5,507 nucleotides of DNA from Gammaproteobacteria bacterium (GCA_002402245.1 NVVP01000060.1:9503-15009), one strand, 5' to 3'; shown: positions 1 through 4,853, counted from the stretch's first letter. The notes: generated by a model not told the origin, from the letters alone. Translations and numbers: made by a program.

Positions 1-115
1 AGAAATAGCCCCAAAGAAGTGGTTCAGATACATCCCACTGATCTTGTTCAATAATCTCATTGAACATTTCATCAAGCTGCTCAATAGTTATATTTTTACC
101 TGGTATATCACTCAT
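1..115 (-). CDS. Small acidic protein, N-terminal 38 codons only (runs off left edge)
   Basis: An open frame starts with ATG at 115-113 and is still open at base 1, so only the N-terminus is visible. It begins MSDIPGKNITIEQL and ends at the edge with EPLLWGYF. A GGGGAAT Shine-Dalgarno-like stretch lies about 8 bases upstream of the ATG. The visible part is acidic, with a predicted amphipathic helix (IEQLDEMFNEIIEQ) followed by a tryptophan- and leucine-containing segment. No signal peptide or membrane segment is seen. The short N-terminal helix followed by an LLWGYF-type strand reminds me of small proteins annotated as ribonuclease E inhibitor RraB-like. That is recollection from 38 residues and should be treated as a weak guess. 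The gene lies 125 bp downstream of the methyltransferase on the same strand, with its own ribosome site and a possible terminator hairpin between them. Confidence 0.7.
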   Translation of the reverse strand, partial: MSDIPGKNITIEQLDEMFNEIIEQDQWDVSEPLLWGYF

Positions 116-149
116 GATTTTATTCCCCGTACTAAAATTAAAACTTAAA

Positions 150-166
150 CAGCTTCTTAAAAGCTG
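150..166 (-). terminator. Weak possible intrinsic terminator after the methyltransferase gene
   Basis: CAGCTT and AAGCTG form a perfect 6-bp stem around a 5-base loop. Read on the minus strand the hairpin is followed by TTTAAGTTTTAATTTT, a U-rich tail. It lies about 75 bases past the methyltransferase stop codon and before the next minus-strand gene. The stem is short with only three G-C pairs, so termination would be inefficient at best. Confidence 0.3.
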
Positions 167-240
167 AATTACCTATCAAATAGAGTTAAACCAACATATT
201 CTAGTTCAATCTAATAATCATTACCGCCACACCATTTATG

Positions 241-1083
241 CTATTTTTTCTCAGCCCGGACTCCCATCAAATGCTCGACCTTTTCCACATTCTTAAAACC
301 AGCCACTTTGAGCCTACGAATAACCCCATCGACAAAACTACTACCCTTCTTGATTACATGTGGGTTTCCAGTGTAATGAAAAAGTCGTCCGCCTCGGCGT
401 AGCACTCTAAATATCTCTCGATAGAACTCTTCACCATAGAGCTCGCCTGCAAGAGAAAAACGCGGTGGATCGTGAATAACTGAATCGAACGAAGCATCTT
501 CCATTGGCCGAATCAACTCAAAACTACTACCCTGACGCTGCACAATGCCCTTTTTCCCCAAATCATTTGACCAAGGGTTCTGAGCACGCAGCCCCATCAC
601 CTCTCGGCTTAACTCAATACTCAACACCTCACTTGCACCTATCCTGTGAGCTGCAATAGCCGCATAACCTAGCCCACTGCAACAATCGAGTACTTTATCC
701 CCCTTACGCACCGCCTGCTGAGCCATCTCGGAAGCACTCCTAAAAGGATCCGTTCCCTTAGATATATGCATTTTCACACCACTAATTTCTAGCAGAGGCG
801 CTCCAGCCGTAGGAACAAGCTTATAGTAGCCTGCACTGCGATCTTCAAGTGGAACCATATCACCATCTCGACAGAGGTAGATTCTCTGGGTCTTCTTAAC
901 AATTTTTTTCAGTTGAATAGTAGAAAGTCGATTATCCTCATCGAGCACTAACTGCTGCTCATTGATAGCAACGTCCTGTTGCGAAAGATTCAGATCAGTA
1001 GAAATTCTGACAGAAGACAGTCCTTTAGCAATGGCTTGCAGCGCCAGTTGAGCATTTAATGTATGAAGGTAGTACTCAGACAT
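241..1083 (-). CDS. Class I SAM-dependent methyltransferase (COG2521-like, HDPPRF type)
   Basis: This is a 280-residue cytoplasmic protein starting at ATG 1083-1081, with a weak AAAGAA ribosome site about 8 bases upstream. Residues 131-142 (VLDCCSGLGYAA) are the glycine-rich SAM-binding motif I of a Rossmann-fold methyltransferase. E157 in LSIELS is the acidic residue at the end of strand 2 that normally binds the SAM ribose hydroxyls. HDPPRFSLAG (204-213) fills the motif IV position, where D/NPP-type sequences usually mark methylation of an amino or similar nitrogen in a nucleic acid or protein. GGRLFHYTG (231-239) follows as a later core strand. The first 100 or so residues form a separate N-terminal region I do not recognise. 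The HDPPRFSLAGELY signature recalls COG2521, which I remember as a predicted, mainly archaeal methyltransferase group. The substrate cannot be read from the sequence. The fold assignment is secure and the subgroup less so. Confidence 0.85.
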   Translation of the reverse strand: MSEYYLHTLNAQLALQAIAKGLSSVRISTDLNLSQQDVAINEQQLVLDEDNRLSTIQLKKIVKKTQRIYLCRDGDMVPLEDRSAGYYKLVPTAGAPLLEISGVKMHISKGTDPFRSASEMAQQAVRKGDKVLDCCSGLGYAAIAAHRIGASEVLSIELSREVMGLRAQNPWSNDLGKKGIVQRQGSSFELIRPMEDASFDSVIHDPPRFSLAGELYGEEFYREIFRVLRRGGRLFHYTGNPHVIKKGSSFVDGVIRRLKVAGFKNVEKVEHLMGVRAEKK

Positions 1084-1275
1084 AGTGTTCTTTTATCTAG
1101 TAAGAAATATTGACGGTACTATACACCTTAAGTATTCATATTCTTAGTTAAATAAGCCATTGAATCAATAATTAATGACTGTAAACATCACATCTTTCAT
1201 TTTGACTAAATCAACATTTCAATATCAGCTATGAGTGAGCCAAGCTAATACTGGATGTCTTGTTAACAATAAGCT

Positions 1276-1803
1276 TTACGCCTTCAAACCCTGAACCACA
1301 TCATTTAGTTCAGCCGCCAACTCGGCATTAGTAATTTTATTACTATCTAAATCAAAATTGTCGTAAAAACTAGGCAAAGAAAAACGTCCTACCACCTCAC
1401 CACCAAAATGCGGCATTGACTGAGAAGCCACCTCCAATACATTTCTAGCACCGCCAGGACCAGGCGAGGTAGACAGTAAGACCATTGGCTTATTTAAGTA
1501 AACTTTAGGGTTAATTCGGGAACACCAATCAAACAAATTTTTATAGGCTGTCGTATAAGTGCCATTATGCTCAGCAAACGAAATAATAACTGCATCGGCA
1601 CCTTCAATTTTTTCTAAAAATTGCTTAGCCAACTCAGGCTTGCCAATTTCAGCTTCTTTATCTTCACTAAAAAGTGGCAGTTCATAATCATTAATATCGA
1701 TAATTTCTACCGTAAAACTATCAAGTAAACTTGAAGCATAAGCAACCAATTTCTTATTGATTGATTTACGGCTACTACTCGCCGAAAAAGCAATTAACTT
1801 CAT
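1276..1803 (-). CDS. NAD(P)H-dependent FMN reductase family flavoprotein
   Basis: This is a 175-residue soluble flavodoxin-fold protein (NADPH-dependent FMN reductase family, PF03358-type), expected to reduce FMN, quinones or similar acceptors with NAD(P)H in the cytoplasm. It begins MKLIAFSASSSRKS, where the first strand runs into a Ser-rich loop (residues 7-16) that binds the FMN phosphate. AEHNGTYTTAYKNLFDW (77-93) is the family's second flavin-binding segment, usually PEYNGS-x-LKNALDW. STSPGPGGARNV (111-122) is the third flavin-contact loop. The length is normal for the family. I chose ATG 1803-1801 because AAAGGAA lies 7 bases upstream and the protein then begins exactly at the first beta strand. 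An in-frame GTG at 1950 would add 49 residues with no family counterpart. The gene is divergent from the cytochrome c peroxidase gene. No clear promoter or terminator was found. The exact substrate is unknown. Confidence 0.9.
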   Translation of the reverse strand: MKLIAFSASSSRKSINKKLVAYASSLLDSFTVEIIDINDYELPLFSEDKEAEIGKPELAKQFLEKIEGADAVIISFAEHNGTYTTAYKNLFDWCSRINPKVYLNKPMVLLSTSPGPGGARNVLEVASQSMPHFGGEVVGRFSLPSFYDNFDLDSNKITNAELAAELNDVVQGLKA

Positions 1804-2036
1804 ATTATTTCCTTTTTTTAATTTGATGAAATCAAAGGTACAGCTAAACTTGACAACTATAATTGAAGAGTAACATTTTAATTCACGCTTTAATTTAGTT
1901 GCCGTACAAATTGAGTCTAATGTATTTTCAGCTAGACATACATCAAACACTCTAATCCTATTTATTCTCCCCCTATCTTACTTTAAAAGTTTTTCATTTC
2001 ATTTTAATTACTCTCCATAGAAAAACAGCCTTAATA

Positions 2037-2050
2037 TTGATTCAGATCAT
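2037..2050 (+). promoter_or_regulatory. FNR/ANR-type binding site upstream of cytochrome c peroxidase
   Basis: TTGATTCAGATCAT matches the FNR/ANR consensus TTGAT-N4-ATCAA at 9 of 10 specified bases; only the last A is T. Its centre is at 2043.5. If it acts in the standard class II position (-41.5), transcription starts at 2085 and the -10 hexamer should occupy 2073-2078, where TAAAAT is found. FNR or ANR control of di-haem cytochrome c peroxidases is known in other proteobacteria, which supports activation under low oxygen. The site identity is strong; the binding protein itself is not in this window. Confidence 0.72.
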
Positions 2051-2055
2051 ATATC

Positions 2056-2074
2056 TAGAACTAACAAAGTTCTA
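2056..2074. promoter_or_regulatory. Perfect 19-bp inverted repeat overlapping the peroxidase -10 element
   Basis: TAGAACT and AGTTCTA are perfect 7-bp reverse complements separated by AACAA. The repeat lies between the FNR/ANR box and the -10 hexamer and overlaps the first two bases of that hexamer (2073-2074). A dimeric regulator bound here would block RNA polymerase, so a repressor operator is the natural reading. I do not recognise it as the site of a known regulator. It does not fit the OxyR pattern of spaced ATAG/CTAT tetramers. Confidence 0.45.
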
Positions 2075-2078
2075 AAAT
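2073..2078 (+). promoter_or_regulatory. Predicted -10 element of the peroxidase promoter
   Basis: TAAAAT matches the sigma-70 -10 consensus at five of six positions. It lies exactly where a class II FNR-dependent promoter requires it relative to the 2037-2050 box. No good -35 hexamer precedes it, as expected when an activator replaces that contact. The predicted start is near 2085, giving a leader of about 68 bases. Confidence 0.6.
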
Positions 2079-2152
2079 AGATCATGTAGGAGGTTAAATA
2101 GCTAAGGAATTAAAGCTCAATAATATGTAATTAATTTTATGAGAGAGATGAT

Positions 2153-3151
2153 ATGAAAATTAAAACTCTAATACTTTATTTGTTTTTTATTTCAACAATT
2201 GCCTGTTCTTCGTCAATTTTAGCAAATGATGAACCCGTGAAACCTATTGCTCCTGTAAAAGAAATTAATCTGGGGCAAGTCGAATTAGGTAAAAAGTTAT
2301 TTTTTGATCCTAGACTATCAAGGTCTGGGTTTATTTCCTGTAATTCTTGTCATAATTTAAGTATGGGAGGAACAGACAATTTAAAAACATCCATAGGTCA
2401 TAAATGGCAGCAAGGTCCTATTAATTCACCAACGGTACTTAACTCCAGTCTTAATATTGCTCAATTTTGGGATGGCCGCGCTGCTGATTTAAAAGAACAA
2501 GCCGGTGGTCCTATTGCTAACCCAGGAGAAATGGCCTCAACACATACCCTAGCGCTGGATGTATTACAGTCCATACCGGCGTATGTAAGGGAATTTAAAC
2601 AAGTCTTTGGTACAACAGAGATAAATATAGAATATGTTACAGAGGCTATCGCTGAGTTTGAAAAAACCTTGGTTACACCCAATTCTCGTTTTGATCAATG
2701 GCTACTAGGTGATGAAAATGCTATTACCAGTACAGAACTTGCAGGATACTCATTATTTAAAAATATAGGTTGTATTGCATGCCACAATGGCGAATCATTA
2801 GGTGGCAATTCATTCCAGAAAATGGGTCTAGTATCTCCTTATGTGACAACGAATAAAGCAGAAGGGCTTTTTGGCGTTACAGGAAAAGATATGGACCGCT
2901 TCAAGTTTAAGGTCCCCACTCTACGTAATATAGAACTAACCTATCCATACTTTCATGATGGTGAAGCAGCAACGCTTACAGAAGCCGTAAGTATTATGGG
3001 TAAACTACAATTAGGCCAAAATTTCACTCAGGAAAATAATGCTAAAATTGTCGCCTTTTTAAAAACATTAACAGGAGACCAGCCCTCTTTTATTATTCCT
3101 CTTCTGCCGGCTTCTGTTGATAAAACACCTAAGCCAACTCCATTTGATTAA
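2153..3151 (+). CDS. Periplasmic di-haem cytochrome c peroxidase (CcpA/MauG superfamily)
   Basis: This 332-residue secreted protein reduces hydrogen peroxide to water in the periplasm with electrons from small cytochromes c or similar donors. The start at ATG 2153 is preceded by GAGAGAG. An N-terminal export signal (residues 1-24) probably ends at ILA-ND. TIAC at 15-18 is a poor lipobox, so a lipoprotein is possible but less likely. Two haem c sites are present: CNSCH (63-67), the N-terminal low-potential peroxidatic haem, and CIACH (207-211), the C-terminal electron-transfer haem. Between them FWDGRA (105-110) and NPGEM (123-127), with its catalytic-type Glu126, are classic peroxidase motifs. 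FKVPTLRNI (252-260) and PYFHDG (265-270) follow. Met282 in IMGKLQLG is the likely axial ligand of the second haem, where MauG has Tyr, so this is a peroxidase rather than a MauG-type enzyme. There is no third haem domain of the YhjA kind. The promoter has an FNR/ANR box. Confidence 0.95.
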   Translation: MKIKTLILYLFFISTIACSSSILANDEPVKPIAPVKEINLGQVELGKKLFFDPRLSRSGFISCNSCHNLSMGGTDNLKTSIGHKWQQGPINSPTVLNSSLNIAQFWDGRAADLKEQAGGPIANPGEMASTHTLALDVLQSIPAYVREFKQVFGTTEINIEYVTEAIAEFEKTLVTPNSRFDQWLLGDENAITSTELAGYSLFKNIGCIACHNGESLGGNSFQKMGLVSPYVTTNKAEGLFGVTGKDMDRFKFKVPTLRNIELTYPYFHDGEAATLTEAVSIMGKLQLGQNFTQENNAKIVAFLKTLTGDQPSFIIPLLPASVDKTPKPTPFD

Positions 3152-3231
3152 CTTTTTTAATTAAGCTTAGCTTGTGAATAAAAAATCAGTGATCTTGTAT
3201 TTATTTTTATATTATTGTTCACTTTAAAGCT

Positions 3232-3261
3232 CAAGGGGGCAAGGTAGTCCCTACCCCCTTG
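3232..3261 (+). terminator. GC-rich hairpin downstream of the peroxidase gene, possible terminator
   Basis: CAAGGGGG (3232-3239) and CCCCCTTG (3254-3261) are perfect 8-bp reverse complements. The interior offers a competing small stem, GGTAG-TCC-CTACC (3243-3255). It is a striking GC-rich island in an AT-rich spacer, 80 bases past the peroxidase stop codon. The plus-strand tail is only TATTAT, not a solid T-run, so it may be a weak terminator, an mRNA-stabilising stem or a REP-like palindrome. Confidence 0.4.
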
Positions 3262-3355
3262 TATTATAAAAACCAGTGGCAGAATACTTATCTGAATTTA
3301 CAGTATCCAATGGCGATTGATAAAAGGGAAGCGTCACCTTTAATTGCCCATAGGT

Positions 3356-3413
3356 AACTAACGTTCCTATAAGCGGTGTGTCTTTTTACGTCTACTGTAT
3401 AGGCTGGTTAGGC
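3356..3413 (-). repeat. attC-like (59-base-element-like) site at the 3' end of the HxlR gene
   Basis: Read on the minus strand, this 58-bp element begins GCCTAAC, a perfect match to the R'' box RYYYAAC, and ends GTTAGTT, one mismatch from the R' box GTTRRRY. Inside these, CCTATA-c-AG pairs with CT-TATAGG, giving an L''/L' stem of 8 bp with one extrahelical base. A 3-base unpaired spacer lies on each side of the R and L stems. A 24-base central segment with little pairing completes the element. The TAA stop codon of the HxlR gene (3410-3408) lies inside the R'' box, a typical gene-cassette ending in the correct orientation. Doubts: the unpaired spacers are shorter than usual, the second R box is imperfect, and no second attC or integrase is visible. 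Confidence 0.42.
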
Positions 3414-3743
3414 ATTTTTTATTTGCATATCCAAAGTACTAAGCTGAACAATAATGCTAATTAACTTTTTACCATTGTCGGTGAGAGAATATTCTGTTCT
3501 TGGAGGCACTTCGGCATAAGACTGTTTTTGCAATAAGCCATAGTCGGTTAACTTACGTAACCTCTCAGAAAGAACCTTTTTTGATATCCCTGCTATATGG
3601 CGTTCTAATTTCCCTGGTCGAATAACATTGTCTGCAACAGCTTTTAAAACGGATACCGACCACTTGCAACCAATAACCTCTTCTAATTGACGATAGACTG
3701 ATTGATTTGTCTGCGGATCATTTTTTATCTTCTTAATTATCAA
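3408..3743 (-). CDS. HxlR-family winged helix-turn-helix transcriptional regulator
   Basis: This 111-residue cytoplasmic DNA-binding protein has the normal HxlR length. The core is IGCKWSVSVLKAV (24-36), RPGKLERHIAGISKKVLSERLRKL (42-65, helix-turn-helix with the recognition helix in its second half), then YGLLQKQSYAEVPPRTEYSLTDNGKKL (68-94), the beta-hairpin wing with the hallmark EVPPR-EYSLT signature. The N-terminal CP cysteine of redox-sensing relatives (YodB/HypR type) appears replaced by Ser15. The only cysteine is C26 in GCKW, so thiol sensing is uncertain. The start must be TTG 3743-3741, because an in-frame stop lies five codons upstream and no ATG precedes the domain. A CATAAT -10-like hexamer ends only 11 bases before it, so the message may be nearly leaderless. 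The gene is divergent from the 3866-4752 operon, its likely target. The stop codon sits inside an attC-like element. Confidence 0.9.
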   Translation of the reverse strand: MIIKKIKNDPQTNQSVYRQLEEVIGCKWSVSVLKAVADNVIRPGKLERHIAGISKKVLSERLRKLTDYGLLQKQSYAEVPPRTEYSLTDNGKKLISIIVQLSTLDMQIKNA

Positions 3744-3787
3744 TACTTTACACCATTATGTTACTAGGGAACCAAAATGTGCCTGCT

Positions 3788-3816
3788 TTCGCAGCGCATA
3801 AAAATGAAATTACAAT
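3788..3816 (+). promoter_or_regulatory. Sigma-70-type promoter of the 3866-4752 operon
   Basis: TTCGCA (3788-3793, 4/6 to TTGACA) is separated by exactly 17 bases from TACAAT (3811-3816, 5/6 to TATAAT). The predicted start near 3823 gives a leader of about 43 bases with the AGGAGA ribosome site at 3852-3857. It lies in the divergent gap shared with the HxlR gene. Confidence 0.5.
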
Positions 3817-3836
3817 ATACGGCGAAAACGTAATTT
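3807..3836. promoter_or_regulatory. Inverted repeat AAATTAC-N16-GTAATTT, candidate HxlR operator
   Basis: AAATTAC (3807-3813) and GTAATTT (3830-3836) are perfect reverse complements with centres 23 bp apart, about two helical turns. The left arm overlaps the -10 hexamer of the operon promoter and the right arm follows the predicted transcription start. A dimeric HxlR-type repressor bound to both arms would cover the start site. The pairing with this particular regulator is inferred from the divergent arrangement. Confidence 0.42.
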
Positions 3837-3865
3837 ACCCAAATTTAATTTAGGAGATTTAACCC

Positions 3866-4006
3866 ATGAAGACTAAAGCAATATTTCATCATGCAGCTTA
3901 CTCGATTTATTTAAATACCGAGCAACAAGTTATTGATGCATTCGATAAGAATCGTTACAAAATTGAAATCGTACATTTAAGTCAAGATAAAGTGAAGGGA
4001 GCTTAG
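3866..4006 (+). CDS. Small hypothetical protein, 46 residues, first gene of the HxlR-linked operon
   Basis: ATG 3866 is preceded by an excellent Shine-Dalgarno, AGGAGA at 3852-3857 with 8 bases of spacing. The frame runs to TAG 4004-4006. The product begins MKTKAIFHHAAYSIYLN and continues through EQQVIDAFDKNRYKIEIVHL to DKVKGA. It looks like a compact soluble helix-strand protein: basic start, His-His at 8-9, a probable helix around 19-30, then a beta strand (KIEIVHL, 32-38). No signal peptide, membrane segment or cysteine is present. Its last codons carry the AAGGGAG ribosome site of the next gene, whose ATG is only 2 bp past this stop, so the two are probably translationally coupled. I do not recognise the family. 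It could be a small accessory or regulatory protein, a translated leader for the secreted gene, or the remnant of a larger gene. Confidence 0.7.
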   Translation: MKTKAIFHHAAYSIYLNTEQQVIDAFDKNRYKIEIVHLSQDKVKGA

Positions 4007-4008
4007 CA

Positions 4009-4752
4009 ATGTCAAAATTATCATTAATTACAGTATTAGCAACAGTCAGTATTGTATTGCCTACCTATGCAGACAGCCAGCATTCAGGGGGCATTCATTC
4101 ACCTAAAAATGAGGCGATACTAGCTCCATTTGATATTATCCATACAAAAATCACTACCGACGGTAATATTGCTACCTTTCACATGATGGTTTCAAGCAAG
4201 GCTGGTTCAAGCACACCGTTACCTATAGGCCAGTTAGCCGGTAGTGATGTGTTTTCTTATGTATGGCCAACGTCCATTGATAGCTATGAAGTTGGGTTCG
4301 AAAAAAATGCAGGTATTCTGGCTCTAGCAGTAACATCTCATCCTGATTTTGATGATACTCCCCTCTATGATGAAAATGGTGATGGCAACGTCGGCAATGA
4401 TGGCAACGTATGGCACAGTCATTGGGTAGTATTACAGCCTAATGAGCAATGTGGAAAAGGTGCTCTGGGTGTCGTTGATATACCGAAAGGTGCAACACCA
4501 CGCCTTCCCAAAACCTGGCCGGGTCTGCCTATTCTTTTAGATAGTCCAGGCTGGAGCCCGACGTTCGATATGAAAGCTGTCGAAGTACGTGTGCCATTCG
4601 ATAACATTGGCGCCGTGAACAGTTCTACTTTTGATGGCGTTACTGCTGGCCTTCGTATCAATCAGAGTGTCCATGCACCGTTACTATGTGTTGTCGATGT
4701 AATGGATATTGCATCTGGTGACTTGAGTTTGCCGGGTAAAGTTAACGAATAG
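4009..4752 (+). CDS. Secreted protein of unrecognised family with Asp-rich loop and HSHW motif
   Basis: This 247-residue exported protein has a clear signal peptide at residues 1-21 (hydrophobic ITVLATVSIVL, cleavage after TYA). The mature part is mostly predicted beta strands. An Asp/Asn/Gly-rich loop, DENGDGNVGNDGN (121-133), looks like a calcium-binding loop but lacks the closing Glu of a true EF-hand. It is followed by WHSHW (135-139), and H58 in FHMM adds another possible metal ligand. C148 and C227 are the only mature cysteines and could form a disulfide. PRLPKTWPGLP (164-174), FDGVTAGLR (208-216) and ASGDLSLPGKV (235-245) read like conserved blocks, and I have the impression of uncharacterised relatives, but I cannot name a family. 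The ribosome site AAGGGAG lies in the end of the 46-codon gene, and a strong terminator follows. Linkage to HxlR suggests a response to a small toxic or reactive compound. That is inference. Confidence 0.85.
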   Translation: MSKLSLITVLATVSIVLPTYADSQHSGGIHSPKNEAILAPFDIIHTKITTDGNIATFHMMVSSKAGSSTPLPIGQLAGSDVFSYVWPTSIDSYEVGFEKNAGILALAVTSHPDFDDTPLYDENGDGNVGNDGNVWHSHWVVLQPNEQCGKGALGVVDIPKGATPRLPKTWPGLPILLDSPGWSPTFDMKAVEVRVPFDNIGAVNSSTFDGVTAGLRINQSVHAPLLCVVDVMDIASGDLSLPGKVNE

Positions 4753-4771
4753 AAATTTTACACATTAACCC

Positions 4772-4813
4772 CCTCCATATTCGGCTTCAGTCTGAATATG
4801 GAGGATTTTTATT
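4772..4813 (+). terminator. Strong intrinsic terminator of the 3866-4752 operon
   Basis: CCTCCATATTC (4772-4782) and GAATATGGAGG (4794-4804) form a perfect 11-bp stem with an 11-base loop, followed by ATTTTTATT (4805-4813). It starts 19 bases after the secreted-protein stop codon. There is no T-run on the minus strand beyond the stem, so it serves the plus strand only. Confidence 0.88.
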
Positions 4814-4816
4814 GCT

Positions 4817-4853
4817 AAAAAAACGAAGAATCAAGGGCTCAGCCGACTTGATT
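4817..4853 (-). terminator. Intrinsic terminator beginning at the RAYT stop codon
   Basis: AATCAAG (4829-4835) and CTTGATT (4847-4853) pair over 7 bp, continued by GGC/GCC with a 2-base bulge and a TCA loop. On the minus strand the stem is followed by CTTCG and then seven T residues (complement of 4823-4817). The stem starts with the last base of the RAYT stop codon. The 5-base gap before the T-run is slightly long, but the arrangement is convincing. Because RAYT genes mobilise REP palindromes, this hairpin could also be a REP-like element. Confidence 0.6.

Larger units (their letters stand above)
1804..2152. other. Divergent intergenic region between the FMN reductase and peroxidase genes
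   Basis: This 349-bp gap is very AT-rich and holds no convincing gene. The left part carries only the reductase Shine-Dalgarno (AAAGGAA on the minus strand near 1811-1817), and I could not find a good minus-strand -35/-10 pair. The right part (2037-2152) holds the peroxidase control elements listed separately: FNR/ANR box, inverted repeat, -10 element and ribosome site. It also contains an orphan AGGAGG at 2088-2093 with no start codon at a usable distance. Confidence 0.7.

Noticed and set aside
1109..1137. Plus-strand TTGACG with a 17-base spacer to TATTCA
   Set aside because: The -10 is poor (3/6), and no plus-strand gene follows for about 1 kb.
1260..1269. TTGTTAACAA palindrome just after the FMN reductase stop codon
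   Set aside because: It has no loop and no T-run, so it is not a terminator. Ten-base AT-rich palindromes are common by chance.
1804..1950. 49-codon N-terminal extension of the FMN reductase from a GTG at 1950-1948
   Set aside because: It has no family counterpart and overlaps the probable control region. The ATG at 1803 has a good Shine-Dalgarno and places the first beta strand at the N-terminus.
2461..2682. Minus-strand open frame opposite the peroxidase gene
   Set aside because: It is a shadow of the well-supported peroxidase frame and has no domain or ribosome site.
3193..3357. 55-codon plus-strand open frame between the peroxidase and HxlR genes (contains the stretch KVVPTPLYYKNQW)
   Set aside because: It has no usable start codon, reads through the GC-rich palindrome and has no recognisable homology. 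A frame of this length is expected by chance, although a gene remnant cannot be excluded.
3856..3862. GTTAAAT on the minus strand as a possible upstream attC R' box bounding a HxlR cassette
   Set aside because: It matches the short GTTRRRY consensus, but there is no matching R'' or L stem and it overlaps the ribosome-site region of the 3866 gene.
3866..3900. MKTKAIFHH start of the 46-residue protein as an alcohol dehydrogenase or quinone reductase remnant
   Set aside because: Only about eight residues resemble the start of such enzymes. The rest shows no nucleotide-binding or zinc motifs, and the strong ribosome site and coupling suggest a gene in its own right.
4419..4661. Minus-strand open frame opposite the secreted-protein gene
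   Set aside because: It is a shadow frame with Pro/Arg-rich sequence of low plausibility and no ribosome site of note.
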